This document shows, piece after piece, positions 1 to 10,163 of a DNA stretch of 64,000 nucleotides (position 1 is its first letter; every line of letters begins with the position of its first letter). The notes under the pieces are model-generated. The model was not told the origin of the DNA and searched no databases. It saw nothing but the letters and a program-made list of their open reading frames with translations. Location: assembly GCA_964017125.1 (NCBI GenBank), contig OZ024916.1, positions 2,671,326 through 2,735,325 of the forward strand, given 5' to 3'. The translations under genes were made by a program, and so were the position numbers. This DNA is from Flabesymbios commensalis. Lineage: Eukaryota; Annelida; Polychaeta; Terebellida; Flabelligeridae.

Positions 1-55
1 AAACAGCAGTAACTGCTCACTTTTCAAGTAAGCAGTTACTGCTATTTGTCTTTGC
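1..55. repeat. Family F hairpin, cut by window edge
   Basis: Inverted repeat: AGCAGTAACTGC, then TTTTCAAG, then GCAGTTACTGCT, followed by TTTGTCTTTGC. The full copies elsewhere show that the missing left base or bases lie outside the window. It can fold into a stem of about 22 bp. Confidence 0.75.
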
Positions 56-375
56 ATGACGGTCATTAAACCAATACTCGATGACAGAAGAGAATCCTGC
101 AGCTCAAAGACAAACAGCTGTTTAATTTTACATGACAGTATACAACCAGTCTAATTGCAGTTTTAAGCTGCGTTCATTAAGTATTCCACGACCGGCTCTA
201 TTTATACATGCATAAGACACACGACCGTCTGCATCATCGATCACACTAGTCATCAATCAAATAACTCATTAACAAGTTAAGATGAAGTCATTTCAGAATA
301 AATTATAACTGCTCGACATTCTTCATGTAAGGACATTGACATCCTAAAAGAGAATGTCGCCATAATGCTAACACA
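56..375. other. Unassigned sequence
   Basis: No open frame, RNA motif or repeat family that I recognise. Confidence 0.4.
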
Positions 376-500
376 AAATGAATGTACGCCAGGTCACGTT
401 TGCGTACTTATAGGCTAAACTTGGTCTGGAGAACCTCCTGAGGATGATGAGATGAATCAGGTGACACTGCCTTCCTTAGTAATAGGATTTTTAATTCGAG
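376..500 (-). mobile_element. Old SINE 3' part (tRNA-Glu-like SINE family)
   Basis: Shares TATAGGCTAAACT, GGAGAACCTCCTGAGGATG and the following gatgagat/gacactg blocks with the 3' half of the fresh SINEs at 6258, 43005 and 45651. It has many substitutions and lacks the tRNA-like head, so it is an old truncated copy. Confidence 0.6.
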
Positions 501-714
501 CTCTCAGAGCTTCTCAGTAAGCTTTGTTGACAAAAATATGCCCTGAACTTGGTTTTGACATTCCCCATAAAAAAATATTTTTGCGCCTATGAGATTGTTT
601 TTTTCCAAAGAGGGGTTAGAAATCTAACACACAACATGCACCTGCTGTATATCTAGGGCACCTACTACCCCTCAGCCATGTCTGGTTCGCATCCCGTGCC
701 TATCCCTGGGTAAG

Positions 715-745
715 ACTATTTCACCTTTACAACGCTGACATATTT
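715..745 (-). mobile_element. Family A end fragment
   Basis: The block cacctttacaacgctgacat followed by a T run matches the palindrome-distal end of family A. It abuts the LINE relic. Confidence 0.4.
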
Positions 746-1930
746 TTGAAGTTTTACAACTATATTACTACTGTAGTATAATTTGGGGAAATTGTTCACA
801 AACCCAGATGTACCGTCTTGAAAAATTACAAAAGAGAGCTGCACGGATAATTCTTGATAAAAACTATCATGACTACTGCATTAGAAGCGCAGATCTCTTT
901 GCTGAATTAAAATGGATGTCACTAAAAGAACGAATAAATTATAACATAGCAATTCAAGTATATAAATGTATCAATGGTTTGAGTAGTCAAGGTTTAGAGA
1001 ATATATTTACACATTGTAACGAAATTCACAGCCATAGCACGAGATCTGCTAATAATTTGCAGCTATATTGTAGGCCGAATCATCACAAAAGCTTTTCATC
1101 AAGAGGTGCTAATGTTTGGAACAATATTCCTGCAGACGTTCGCTTAGCCATGTTACTTTCCAAATTTAAAGAAAACTATATATCCTATTATTTCGATAGC
1201 AAGACTATGTAGATGCAATGTAATAATGTTTTTATATACAACGTATGTATGTATTTATGTGTGTTTATTATATGCTCAGCACGAATGCACGAATATAATA
1301 ATCATGTTAATGTATGTACACATTAATATTGTGTAGGCCTTGAACCAAAGTTATAAAACATATTTGTATATGCATATATGCAGTCGGAATATACGTGTTT
1401 AAATAAATATTATACTTATATGTATATGCAAATATGATTATGAATATTTGTATCTATATGTCTATTACATAGAAATAATAATGTGTTTCACGTGTCTATT
1501 TGTATCATATATATATTCATGTAAGTGTAAATATATCTGTGTAGGCATGTATATTATATGAATGTATGTGTAGGTACATATATATGGATAAATATGTGTG
1601 TATATGGCTACTTATGTAGGTATGTTCGTGTATTTATATGCTATATGTATTGTGTTTTCAATTTTTTATCATGTGTATATAAAACACTTTCAACTTATAT
1701 CACGTTATAGCTGCCTGTTTCATAAACATTTTAGTTAAGGTTATGAAAACGACTTTGCTTAGCAAATCGTTTTCATAACTTTAACTTTATTATTATCATG
1801 ACTAGGTGTACATTATAATAATCTTATGTGTATCTGTATATATTATGAGGGCCCATTGCAAATTAGTGCTATAGCGCTAAATGGCATACCCTCTGGAAAT
1901 AAAGTTTATTTGATTTGATTTGATTTTATT
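746..1930 (+). mobile_element. 5'-truncated LINE: reverse-transcriptase C-terminal part and 3' UTR
   Basis: An open frame ends at 1212. It first reads YYYCSIIWGN (upstream of the first Met at 808), then LEKLQKRAARIIL, then TRSANNLQ, and then FSSRGANVWNNIPADVR. This series is typical of the C-terminal region downstream of the RT in CR1/L2/Jockey-type non-LTR elements. The RT catalytic motifs are absent, so the copy is 5'-truncated. An AT-rich 3' UTR of about 700 bases follows and ends in AATAAAG plus a (TTTGA)n-like tail near 1898-1925, the kind of short-repeat tail CR1-like LINEs carry. No target duplication was found. Confidence 0.75.
1740..1779. repeat. 40-bp hairpin in LINE 3' UTR
   Basis: GTTATGAAAACGA is matched by its near-perfect complement (T)CGTTTTCATAAC around a TTTGCTTAGCAAA centre. 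Confidence 0.6.
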
Positions 1931-2290
1931 TTATTTCATTTATTTGATTTTATTAAATATAAAATATCATGATTGCTTTATGCATATGTTGTTATATGGA
2001 TATCTTGCTATCTAAGTCAATGCACATTTTGGTAGTAACACTAGGCCTACATAATTATAATCATATGTTAACATATATTATATGTCAACACGTGATTATA
2101 AAATAATAATAATCATGTGTTGACATAAATTATTGTTTTATTTATATATAATCGTACATATCATATCGCACTGGCCGTGAAAAAATATTGTATTTAAAAA
2201 ACTTTATTTTCTAATGGCCAATCGAAATCATGGTAAAGTTTTTCTATTAAATCGCATTTTATTTGATTTTGATATGATTTATTCATCCCT
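1931..2290. other. AT-rich stretch with imperfect inverted repeats
   Basis: Contains repeated ATATGTTAACATAT- and ATGTGTTGACAT-like words around 2051-2142 and TTTGATTT words that may be LINE-tail debris. No gene is seen. Confidence 0.4.
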
Positions 2291-2640
2291 ATATGGTTGA
2301 CCCGTGTTGGAGTCGATCTCCAGCCTCCATGCAGTAAGTGGTTGACAAGTCGCCTCTCGTGCATGCTCGCCCTGCAGGATTGTGGAGCCAGACGGCGGAT
2401 TACATCTGCTGATTGCTAAGGGCGAGCTTGACTCCGGACGACTTGGCTCTGCACGCTTTGTTAGCGCTTTCGGCCAGCTTATGGCTAGTCACGATCTCGG
2501 CCCGCAGAGCAATCTGAGGAATTAAGCGGCGGTTAAAACAAGAGGCGGGTAATTGTTAATGGATTGCCCTGTGACGCGACCGACTGTGTTAATCGCTAGA
2601 CGGCGCTGACAAGGCGTGATGAATCACGGGAAAGTGCGCG
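2291..2640. other. GC-richer unassigned stretch
   Basis: Clearly higher in GC and CpG than its surroundings. No long open frame, tRNA or rRNA is recognisable. It borders the degenerate minisatellite to its right. Confidence 0.35.
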
Positions 2641-2890
2641 GGGGATGATGGGACAGGGGAGACGGGGTGTGAAACAAAGCCGCCCTTGGGGGACAGGCCG
2701 GGGGCAAACCGGGGAAAAACGGGAGCAGGCCCGGGGATAGGCTGAGGGCAAACCGGGGGAAGAAATCAGAGCAGGCCGAGGGAAACAGGGGGAATAAACG
2801 CAGCAGTTGAGGGAGAAACTGGAGTAGACGAGGGACATGCCAGGAGAAAAACGAGGGTAAACCTGAGAAAGAAACCGGATCGAAAACATA
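2641..2890. repeat. Degenerate minisatellite (GGCAAACCGGGG-type)
   Basis: Imperfect units of about 20-25 bp with words such as CAGGCCGGGGGCAAACCGG and GGAGCAGGCC. The opposite-strand open frame is a by-product of this repeat. Confidence 0.55.
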
Positions 2891-3226
2891 GAGAGAAAAA
2901 ACCTTTGGATCTAACTATAATCAGTAAAGAATATTGTAAATTTGTGTTAATGAACGCAGATAAAACATATGAAAAAATGCGGATGTGAACAGGCCGATCG
3001 CAAACCGGAGGACAACTGGGAGAAAAGGGAGCAGACCTATCCCTGGAAACAAGACATCAACCCAATATTGTTTAAATGCTGTGTCAGCGTCGTAGACGGT
3101 GGACCGATAGTAAACCATGGTAGGACCAACATCTCTTCTTTGCAAGACCAAGGGAAGAAACCAGATTAGAACACATCGAGGGAAAAAACAACTTTGGATT
3201 TAATTTGTATCGCTAGAATATTGTTA
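2871..3226. repeat. Local duplication interrupted by a family E hairpin
   Basis: The block at about 2871-2940 (gaaaccgga...gagagaaaaaacctttgga...agaatattgtaaa) recurs, diverged, at about 3155-3226. The intervening part continues the CAGGCCG...CAAACCGG minisatellite words. Confidence 0.5.
3041..3131. repeat. Family E hairpin
   Basis: The core GTCAGCGTCGTAGACGGTGG is flanked by diverged ATGTTGG-type arms. It lies within the duplicated block. Confidence 0.5.
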
Positions 3227-3420
3227 AAGGGCACTATTATTTTACATAGATAACACAGTACTGAAAATAACAGTAGATTCGTAGATAGGAATCTATTGTT
3301 TTTATAATAGAGTGACGTAACCGGTGATTTTTAAGCGTAGATCACATAATTATATTTTTGATTTAAAATGAGTTACTTCCGGTAAATTCAAAACTACCGT
3401 TACCGAAAAAACATTGTTAC
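3227..3420. other. Unassigned sequence
   Basis: No recognised feature. Confidence 0.3.
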
Positions 3421-3662
3421 CGAAGGAGGTTGTGTTTGGTTGGTTGTTTGCTTGTTTGTCTGTCTGTCTGTCTGTCTGTCTGCATTACAGAGATAACTAT
3501 GAGCTGCATGTTTGACAGTTTGTTAGTCCGTCCCCAGGATTACTTACACATTAACGAAAGTATTTTCATGAGACATAACAGAGATGTGTATCGGGCCAAG
3601 GAACAATCCATTAAATTTTGGGGATCTGATTTACGAACCATATCCAGGATCTTGTTCAATGT
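3421..3662 (+). repeat. Family L interspersed repeat (CTGT-rich)
   Basis: Starts near a (CTGT)n run, then shares ggattact, GGGCCAAGGAAC, ATTAAATTT and a GGTGAT/GGGGATC-like end with the minus-strand block at 45340-45512. The open frame here is not a gene. Confidence 0.55.
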
Positions 3663-3684
3663 GTAATGGACCAGCACATAATGT

Positions 3685-3935
3685 TATTAGCCCTTATCCT
3701 GCTAAGTTAATTTATTTAAATTTTCAACCCCATGAGGTTGTGTCTCGCTACCGCGATTCACAACCTCAAGTGGTTGAAAATTACTAATATTTGTTGAAAT
3801 TAGGACTAAACATTAACAAATATTGATGTTTAAAAAGTCATTTCATTCCCGATAACAGTAATTGAAAAACAAATTATCAGGCAAAGGTGTTTATCCTTGA
3901 GACGTGCTTCCTTTAGCCTGGGAAGGCATTTCATT
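3685..3935 (+). mobile_element. Family B element with duplicated distal part
   Basis: The left end ATTAGCCCTTATCCTGC is a decayed TTAACCCTT terminus. The palindrome GAGGTTGTGTCTCGCTACC / cacaacctcaag lies at 3732-3776. The distal aacagtaattga segment follows and is tandemly repeated. Confidence 0.7.
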
Positions 3936-4022
3936 CCCAAAAACAGTCATTTAATCGGCTAATAAAACAGATTATCAGGCAATGGGCTGAGACCTGCTTT
4001 CTTTAGCCCGGGAAGGCAGGTG
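3844..4022. repeat. Tandem duplication, about 90 bp x 2
   Basis: Two diverged copies of AACAGT(A/C)AT...ATTATCAGGCAA(A/T)GG...TTTAGCC(T/C)GGGAAGGCA. They extend the B element's distal end. Confidence 0.6.
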
Positions 4023-4196
4023 TGCGATCCAGAGACATGGGAAGGTTATGTGGGATATAATCTGAACCGCAGGCGAGACATTATATTAAGATATGTCCCA
4101 GAGTAACAATTACTTAAGTGAGTAATGTAGATGGGCAGTTTGTCAATTAGGTAATTGTTGATGAATCCTAACCCTTAAAGCGCTAGGTTATCTAAA
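4023..4196. other. Unassigned, with a TTAA-element end at its right
   Basis: Mostly unrecognised. At 4168-4190, taacccttaaagcgctaggt looks like an orphan terminus of family A or B next to C. Confidence 0.35.
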
Positions 4197-4447
4197 TAAA
4201 CCCTTTCAAACCTGAGTTTACCATTGCCATCTTCATCCACTACAAGCCGCGAATTTCTGTCGCAATTCTCGACTTTTAGTGGATGAAGATGACTTGATGT
4301 GGTTTAAAAATTAAAGAAAATTACCACGTATTGGTAAACCAGTTTCATGGAAATTTTCGTTCTAAAACCCTTAGTTGTAGGAAAATTTAGTATGTTTTCA
4401 GGTATGTAAAAAGATGCTTAAAAGCATCGAGGGAGCTTAAAGGGTTA
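4197..4447 (+). mobile_element. Family C element
   Basis: Runs from TAAACCCTTTCAAACCTGAG to GCTTAAAGGGTTAAA. The palindrome is TCATCCACTACAAGCCGCG / TAGTGGATGAAGATGA, and the body has GGTAAACCAGTTTCATGGAA. Close to full length by comparison with 24396 and 44611. Confidence 0.75.
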
Positions 4448-4467
4448 AAGCCTTAAGTTTTCTAATT

Positions 4468-4730
4468 TAACTGTGACCCGCCAGGCGGAAAGGGCCATAA
4501 AATAAATATAAAATAAATGATTTTTATTGTTGATATGAGAGCCGTGTCCTTTCTGTTTCGATAACTGAGAGAATTTTTTATAGAATATTCATAACTTTTT
4601 GTTTTATGACATTTTTAATATTTTGAAATTAGTTTTTAACCATTAAATTTACATTTTAAATAACGCCATAAATAATTTTATGAAAGCCGCGGGGAGGTAC
4701 CTTTTCGCATGGCGGGTCACAAATGTTCAG
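4468..4730 (-). mobile_element. Family G element with terminal inverted repeats
   Basis: About 263 bp bounded by imperfect 22-bp inverted termini: TGTGACCCGCCAGGCGGAAA at the left, and the complement of TGTGACCCGCCATGCGAAAA at the right. No coding capacity. Strand was chosen to match the partial copy at 39975. No target duplication was assigned. Confidence 0.7.
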
Positions 4731-4791
4731 CCACATAAAGTGGTGTATAGCGACTCATAACTGCAACTTAGTGACAATTACTCATATTTGT

Positions 4792-4991
4792 NNNNNNNNN
4801 NNNNNNNNNNNNNNNNNNNNNNNNNNNNNNNNNNNNNNNNNNNNNNNNNNNNNNNNNNNNNNNNNNNNNNNNNNNNNNNNNNNNNNNNNNNNNNNNNNNN
4901 NNNNNNNNNNNNNNNNNNNNNNNNNNNNNNNNNNNNNNNNNNNNNNNNNNNNNNNNNNNNNNNNNNNNNNNNNNNNNNNNNNNNNNNNNNN
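4792..4991. other. Assembly gap, 200 N
   Basis: A run of exactly 200 N, a common placeholder length for a scaffold join, so the true distance is unknown. Confidence 0.95.
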
Positions 4992-5078
4992 GTAAATGAA
5001 ACAGGAATTGTTGTTTTTCTTAACAAAACAGCAGTGCTGATGAGAGGAATCAGGACTCTGCCCATGCAAAAGCAAGCA

Positions 5079-5198
5079 GCAGTAACTGTGTACTTGAAGA
5101 TAAACCAGTTACTGCTGTTTGTCTTTAGCATACAGGAAAGGCAAGCAGCAGTAACTGTGTACTCGAAGAGTAACCAGTTAGTGCTGTTTGTCTTTAGA
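5079..5198. repeat. Two tandem family F hairpins
   Basis: Units at about 5079-5134 and 5143-5198, each reading AGCAGCAGTAACTGTGTACT ... CCAGTTA(C/G)TGCTGTTTGTC. They are 64 bp apart and nearly identical, so this is a local duplication of one hairpin. Confidence 0.75.
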
Positions 5199-5314
5199 GT
5201 GCAGTGCTTGAGATGTTCCCACCACTGAGCACTGAGAAGCTTGTCCTCTTGGCAACGAGATGTTCATCATTATAATGATCATCGAGCTTGATGATTATGA
5301 CCGGTGCAGATTAT

Positions 5315-5332
5315 GGGGGGGGGGGGGGGGGG
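5315..5332. repeat. Poly-G tract (18 G)
   Basis: A homopolymer of 18 G in AT-rich surroundings. Its length may be unreliable. Confidence 0.8.
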
Positions 5333-5472
5333 TGGATGCAGGCGCTCCCGGTCTCACCACCCTCGGGGGGCCTCCATCATGTCCATTGGCGAAATCACTC
5401 GCTTTGTCTCAACAAGGTTGCATGCAGCCAAATAGGGCGAGGCCCTGTGTCCCATCCCACTATGCATCTTAA

Positions 5473-5550
5473 AATTAAGATTATCTAACATTCTCTCATT
5501 TCTAATAGGAATTTTTTAAATAAATCTTACCTTTTCCTATGTAATTCTGC
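5473..5550. repeat. Family K fragment
   Basis: TTAAGATTATCTAACATTCT, then TCTAATAGGAATTT, then AAATCTTACC resemble the longer copies at 19030 and 48240. Confidence 0.4.
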
Positions 5551-5562
5551 TTAAGATCCTTA

Positions 5563-6015
5563 GTCATTCATTCATTCATTCATTCATTCATTCATTCATT
5601 CATTCATTCATTCAATCATTCATTCATCCATTCATTCATTCATTTATTCATTCATTCATTCATTCATTCATTCATTCATTCATTCATTCATTCATTCATT
5701 CACTCACTCACTGACTCACTGACTCACTCACTCACTCACTCACCCACCCAACCACCCACTCACCCACCCACCCACCCACCCGCTCGCTCACTCACTCACT
5801 CACTCACTCACTCACTCACTCACTCACTCACTCACTCACTCACTCACTCACTCACTCACTCACTCACTCACTCACTCACTCACTCACTCACTCACTCACT
5901 CACTCACTCACTCACTCACTCACTCACTCACTCACTCACTCACTCACTCACTCACTCACTCACTCACTCACTCACTCACTCACTCACTCACTCACTCACT
6001 CACTCACTCACTCAC

Positions 6016-6085
<70 letters not shown>
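5563..6085. repeat. Compound tetranucleotide array (ATTC)n-(CACT)n-(CAAT)n
   Basis: (CATT)n runs to about 5700, (CACT)n with interruptions (CACC, CCAC, CTGA) to about 6017, and then pure (CAAT)n to 6085. The motif switches are sharp, one base change each. Confidence 0.95.
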
Positions 6086-6242
6086 TAGCCATTTCCAATC
6101 AGGTATTGATTCTGGTCGACATAGCTTGCTATACTTGACAATAATAACTTATTTCAAAAGCCCTGTTTGTACTTAAATTATTTTGCTGGTGAGTAATATC
6201 GGTCGTTACATATTGTTTATTGAGAATCTGTCGAGCACAAAT
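6086..6242. other. Unassigned spacer
   Basis: No feature is recognised before the SINE target duplication. Confidence 0.4.
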
Positions 6243-6584
6243 ATAATCACTCTGCAAAAATGAAATGAATCGGGCTTTAGGCCACCTTTGTGCACATATA
6301 GGCTAAACTGGGCCAGGAGAACCTCCTGAGGATGGTGAGATGATTGAGATGACACTGTCCTCCAGACACAGGATTCGAAATTCGAGCCCTGGCGGTCTGA
6401 GGCCGAGCACGCTACCTCTCGGTCACGGAGGCTCCCCACAATACTAACTTTCACACGTGGATGGGGAAGAAACAATTTTGTTTCTTTCAAACCGCCGAGA
6501 CCGGGAACCGAACCCCGGACTCTGGCGTGAAAGGCAGCGGTGCTAACCACTACCCTAGGGCCCCCGCCCATAATCACTCTGCAA
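6243..6584 (-). mobile_element. SINE with two tRNA-like modules, copy 1
   Basis: The body is 6258-6569, flanked by perfect 15-bp target duplications ATAATCACTCTGCAA (6243-6257, 6570-6584). Read on the minus strand, the head has the A box TAGTGGTTAGC, a CTTTCAC loop like tRNA-Glu(UUC), and the B box GGTTCGGTTCC. A second tRNA-like module follows (CCGTGACCGAGAGGTAGCG and GGGCTCGAATTTCGAATCC). A unique 3' part ends in an A/T-rich tail. It differs from the copy at 43005 by about one base, so it is very young. The 166-aa open frame across it is not a gene. Confidence 0.9.
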
Positions 6585-6611
6585 TGAAACATGAAGTTGG
6601 TTCTGACTGAA

Positions 6612-6660
6612 TGAATGGGATTTTGGGACACCTTTGTGCACATATAGGCTAAACTGGGCC
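6612..6660 (-). mobile_element. SINE 3' tail fragment
   Basis: ACACCTTTGTGCACATATAG and GCTAAACTGGGCC match the last 50 bases of the SINE. It is cut where the minisatellite begins. Confidence 0.75.
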
Positions 6661-7504
6661 ATACCGCTTCGTTCCCGTCTGTTTCGTTCCCGTTCATTTC
6701 GCTCACGTCCGTTCCGTTCCCGTCAGTTCTGTTCCGTTCCCGTCCACTCCGTTCCCGTCCATTCCATTGCCGTTCGCTCAGTTTCCATCTTTTATGTTCC
6801 CGTCCGTACCGTTCCCGTCTGCACCTTTCCTCTCTATTCCGTTCCCTTCCGTTCCTTTTACGTCCGCTCCGTTCCCGTCCGTTCCGTTTCCGTCCTTTCT
6901 ATTCCAGTCGGCTTATTCTATGTCTGTTCTTTTCCCCTCCATCCGTCCCCGTCTTTTCTGTTCTCGTTCGTTCCGTTCCCGTCCGCTTCGTTCCCGTCCG
7001 TTTCGTTTCCGTCCGTTCTGTTCCGCTCTCTTCCTGTTCGTTCTGTTCTACTTCACATTCCCGTCCGCTCCGTTCCCATCGTCACTGTTTCCGTTTCCCG
7101 TCCATCCTGTTTCCTTCCGTTCCATCCCGCTCTGTTCCCGTTTGCTCTGCTCTACTTTATTCCCGTCCACTCCGTTGCCGTCCGTAGCGTTCCCGTCCGT
7201 TCCATTACCATCCGCCCCGGTTCCGTCCGTTCCGTTTCTGTCTATCATGTTCCCGTCCGTTTCCCTCCGTTCCGTTTCGCTTCGTTCCCATCCACTCTGT
7301 TCCACTCTATTCTCGCTCGTTCCGTTTCGTCTATTAAGTAATTCCAAACCGTACCATCCCCGTCCGTATCGTTTCCGTCTATTTCGTTCCCGTCCGATCC
7401 CTTCCATTCGTTCCGTTCACGTCCATTCACGTCCATTTTGTGCCCGACCGCTCCTTTCCCTACAATCCGTTCCCGTCGGTTCCGTTCCCATCTGCTCCAT
7501 TTCT

Positions 7505-7640
7505 GTTTGATCGGTAATTTGAAATTGTATATGTTTATGTGTAAATGTCTGTACTGTTTTTGTACCGTAATGTTATATGTGTTTGCCATACAATGAATGT
7601 ATATTGTTGCGCAATAAACTTGACTTGACTTGACTTGACT
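7505..7640 (+). mobile_element. LINE 3' end fragment in the minisatellite
   Basis: TATTGTTGCGCAATAAACTT is followed by four or five TGACT repeats. It is the same kind of terminus as at 25600 and 39230, where the tail is TTTGA-type. It interrupts the minisatellite, so it is younger than at least part of the array. Confidence 0.65.
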
Positions 7641-7715
7641 TGTAATTCCCCGTTAGATCTGTTCCCGTCTCTGTCCACTCCATTTCTGCTTGATGGGTAA
7701 TTCCCCGTTAGATCT
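7639..7715. repeat. Short duplication TAATTCCCCGTTAGATCTGT
   Basis: The 20-mer occurs twice about 57 bases apart (near 7642 and 7699) beside the LINE tail insertion. Confidence 0.6.
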
Positions 7716-8220
7716 GTTCCCTTCGTTTGTTTTCATTCTACTTCGTTCCAGTTTGTTCTGCTCCCGTCCGTTCCGTTCCCGTCCATTCCGTTCCCGTCCG
7801 TTCCGTTCCCATCCGCTCCGTTCCCATCCGTCCAATCCATTTCCGTCCGATCTGGTCCCGTCCGTTCCGTTCCCGTTCGTTTCGTTTTGTTCCCGTCAGT
7901 TCCGTTTTAGTCCGTTCCGTTTACGTTTGTTCCGTTCCCGTCGGTTTGTTTCCGTCCGCTCCGTTCCCGTTCTATCCATTTTCGTTCAATCTGTTCCCGT
8001 TCGCTCCTTCCACTTGTGTTCCGTTTCTGTCTCTTCAGTTTTCGTCCGCTCCATTCCGTTCCGTCCATGTCCGCTACGTTGGAATCTGTTCCCATCCTTT
8101 CAATTCTGTCCGCTCTGGTCCCGTGTCCGTTCCGTTCCCATCCACTGTGTTCCCGTTCATTCCTGACCATTCCCCTCAGCTCCGTTCCGTCCATTCCATT
8201 CCCATCCGTTCCGGAGTCCA

Positions 8221-8514
8221 AACGAAAAAACATACATCTCAAATTGATGCAATATTTTGTGATAGCTAGTTAATAAATCAAAGCGATTTTTGAGATGCCC
8301 TATTTTTCAAAAATAAAAATATTTTTTCGTCATATGAAGCTGAAAATTGCCTAAGCAATATTAAAAGAAAACTTTTTCGACCGAAAGCAATACAAATAAC
8401 AAAACACAACTAAACATGCAAAAACATTTCAGCTTAAAAGAAAAACAGCGGTGTAAATAATAAGAAAACAATGTGCATAATGGGGCCTATATGTGGCTAG
8501 TTTTTAATACTCGC
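8221..8514. other. AT-rich stretch with decayed family D core
   Basis: At 8326-8375, CGTCATATGAAGCTGAAAAT and the following GCCTAAGCAAT resemble the left half of the D palindrome. The right half is degraded. Nothing else is recognised. Confidence 0.4.
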
Positions 8515-8790
8515 GGAGGAAGATATAAAATATCATTTTAATATGATGTAACATGGTAATTATAATACTTGTGTGGCGCCATGTATAGTCTGCATTTGTA
8601 ATTTGTAAGCATTTGTTAATACTCGCGGTGAAAGATATAAAATATCAGTTTAATATGATATAGCATGTTAATTTTAACTTGTGCTATAATACTTGTGTGG
8701 CGCCATGTATAGTTCGCATTTGTAATTAACGTAAGAAGCTATAATGATACTCACCGAGCGTGATATAAAGTATGTCACCACTCACGTAAT
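8515..8790. repeat. Tandem repeat, about 102-125 bp, 2.3 copies
   Basis: Copies start at 8515, 8617 and (degenerate) 8742. Each has TAATACTCGCGG, AGATATAAAATATCA, TTAATATGAT and ACTTGTGTGGCGCCATGTAT. Confidence 0.8.
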
Positions 8791-8827
8791 ATAAGATAGA
8801 GCCATATAAATTATGTCATTATTGTAA

Positions 8828-9076
8828 TTAACGCTTACGGCGCAGGGATCGACTTTAGACGTCAGAATCTAACGTCTGTAGACATCAGATTCTGACGTCT
8901 AAAATCGATCCCCGCGCGGAAAGAGTAAAATATTTGTAATGGCCGTAGATCCCTAATATATGTATTCAAATGAGACAGAAAGAGCTAACTAAGACATTCA
9001 TGGTGATTTAAAATTCAAGAAAATAATTCGGTCTCCATGGTTTATACAAAAATATTTCCGTGATTTGAGGGCTAAA
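8828..9076 (+). mobile_element. Family A element, near full length
   Basis: TTAACGCTTACGGCGC at the left. The core at about 8850-8920 consists of two GACGTC-based palindromes (one mutated). Then come AATGGCCGTAGATCC, GAAAGAGCTAACTAAGACAT, GGTCTCCATGGTTTATAC and the decayed right end GAGGGCTAAA. An open frame overlapping it on the minus strand is spurious. Confidence 0.8.
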
Positions 9077-9271
9077 GTATCGCTGACGAGAGAAGGCTTC
9101 TGTCCTGAGAGGGTGTTCTCATGTCCAATTATAAAGCGTCCTGTGTTGTTGTCACAATGAGACTGGCGGGTGGTCTGGTCTTGGGGCTCTAATGAGTTGA
9201 CAGGCTCCATCAACGAGAAACGTGTCGCATGTGTCGCGGAGTGTCGCATGTCATCAGGAATCTACCGTGTG
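9077..9271. other. Unassigned sequence
   Basis: No recognised feature. Confidence 0.3.
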
Positions 9272-9330
9272 AGGACAAACAACAGTAACTGCTGACTTTT
9301 CAAGTAATCAGCTACTGCTGTTTACCTTAG
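9272..9330. repeat. Family F hairpin
   Basis: AACAGTAACTGCTGACTTTT and CAAGTAATCAGCTACTGCTG form a stem with a few mismatches. Confidence 0.75.
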
Positions 9331-9540
9331 CACGGCTGAATTCTCCTGTGTTCCTATATCATTAGCAGACCACGCTCAGGTGTTAAGCCCGTTACCGTCA
9401 AACTCTGGCGGTCAAAATATTGCACATTATACATATCAACTATTTAAGTGATGCATCCCTTCTCAATTCACTCTAAGATTACATCGGTCATGTGATTGCC
9501 AGCTTTGAATGAATGGGAAATACCTTCATGTTTAGAAAAC
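9331..9540. other. Unassigned sequence
   Basis: No recognised feature. Confidence 0.3.
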
Positions 9541-9750
9541 AGACAAGCCGCGAATTGCTGTCATATTATTCTCGGCTTGTAGTGGATGAAGATGACTTGA
9601 CGTGGGTGACAAATTAAGGAAAATTGCTATTTATTTTTGAAACAATTTCATGAAAATCTTCGTTCTAAAACCTTAGGTGTAGGAAATTCTCTCAATTTTC
9701 AGTGATGCAAGATCATGCTTTGATGTATCATGCTGGCTTTAAGGCTAAAT
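9541..9750 (+). mobile_element. Family C element, left end decayed
   Basis: ACAAGCCGCGAATTGCTGTC / CTCGGCTTGTAGTGGATGAA is followed by the usual body (tttcatgaaaatcttcgttc) and GATGCAAGATCATGC. The termini are weak. Confidence 0.65.
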
Positions 9751-9771
9751 AACTCATTTTACTCAAAGGTC

Positions 9772-9992
9772 TAAGCTTTCAGTGGGGGAATCCACTTTAG
9801 ACTTTAGAATCTGCCAGATTCTAAAGTCTAAATTCGATCCCCGCTAGGAAATAATTGAAACAATTATAATGACCGTATACCTATAACATAGGTATTCAAA
9901 TGAAACAGAATGAGCTAACTCAAACAATTATGATGATTTCACCCTTTGATTTTCATGATTTAGATGAAATAATTCAGGCCTTTAAGGTTTAA
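9772..9992 (+). mobile_element. Family A element with reduced core
   Basis: The core keeps one diverged palindrome (ACTTTAGAATCTGCCAGATT...) and the flank TCGATCCCCGC. The body has CATAACATAGGTATTCAAAT. The right end is decayed. Confidence 0.7.
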
Positions 9993-10163
9993 TCAGCTTA
10001 TGTTTTTTCAGTTATCTAGTTATTCACCCACCCTGAGGGAAGTGTTGTTGGTTTCTGGAAGGAAGATCTCAGAAGACTCCAACCGGATATACCTCCTGCG
10101 TGCGCAACTCATCGTGAAAGCCCCGGTCCAGACTTCCTGTTCCTCTTCAACCCACAACACGTG
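9993..10163. other. Unassigned sequence
   Basis: No recognised gene. The minus-strand frame over 10020-10343 runs into the family E hairpins. Confidence 0.3.

Larger units (their letters stand above)
6661..8220. repeat. Minisatellite with 15-bp unit TTCCGTTCCCGTCCG
   Basis: About 1.4 kb of diverged units built from 5-bp words (TTCCG, TTCCC, GTCCG), interrupted at about 7505-7640 by a LINE tail. Because 15 is divisible by 3, several frames stay open in parallel (Phe/Arg/Ser/Pro/Val-rich peptides of 158-247 aa). These are artefacts and not proteins. Confidence 0.9.

Noticed and set aside
1740-1779. A rho-independent-type terminator or riboswitch
   Set aside because: Hairpin lies in a LINE 3' UTR of a eukaryotic genome; no bacterial context.
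4723-5228. Open frames running through 4792-4991
   Set aside because: The sequence is N there; no reading is possible.
6206-6706. 166-aa minus-strand frame, with 134-aa and 97-aa relatives at 42983 and 45650
   Set aside because: All three map onto the same SINE with target duplications; the shared peptide reflects shared non-coding sequence.
6634-8269. Phe-Arg-Ser-Val-Pro repeat proteins of 158-247 aa
   Set aside because: The 15-bp minisatellite keeps frame. Parallel frames in both strands, and a LINE tail lies in the middle of the array.
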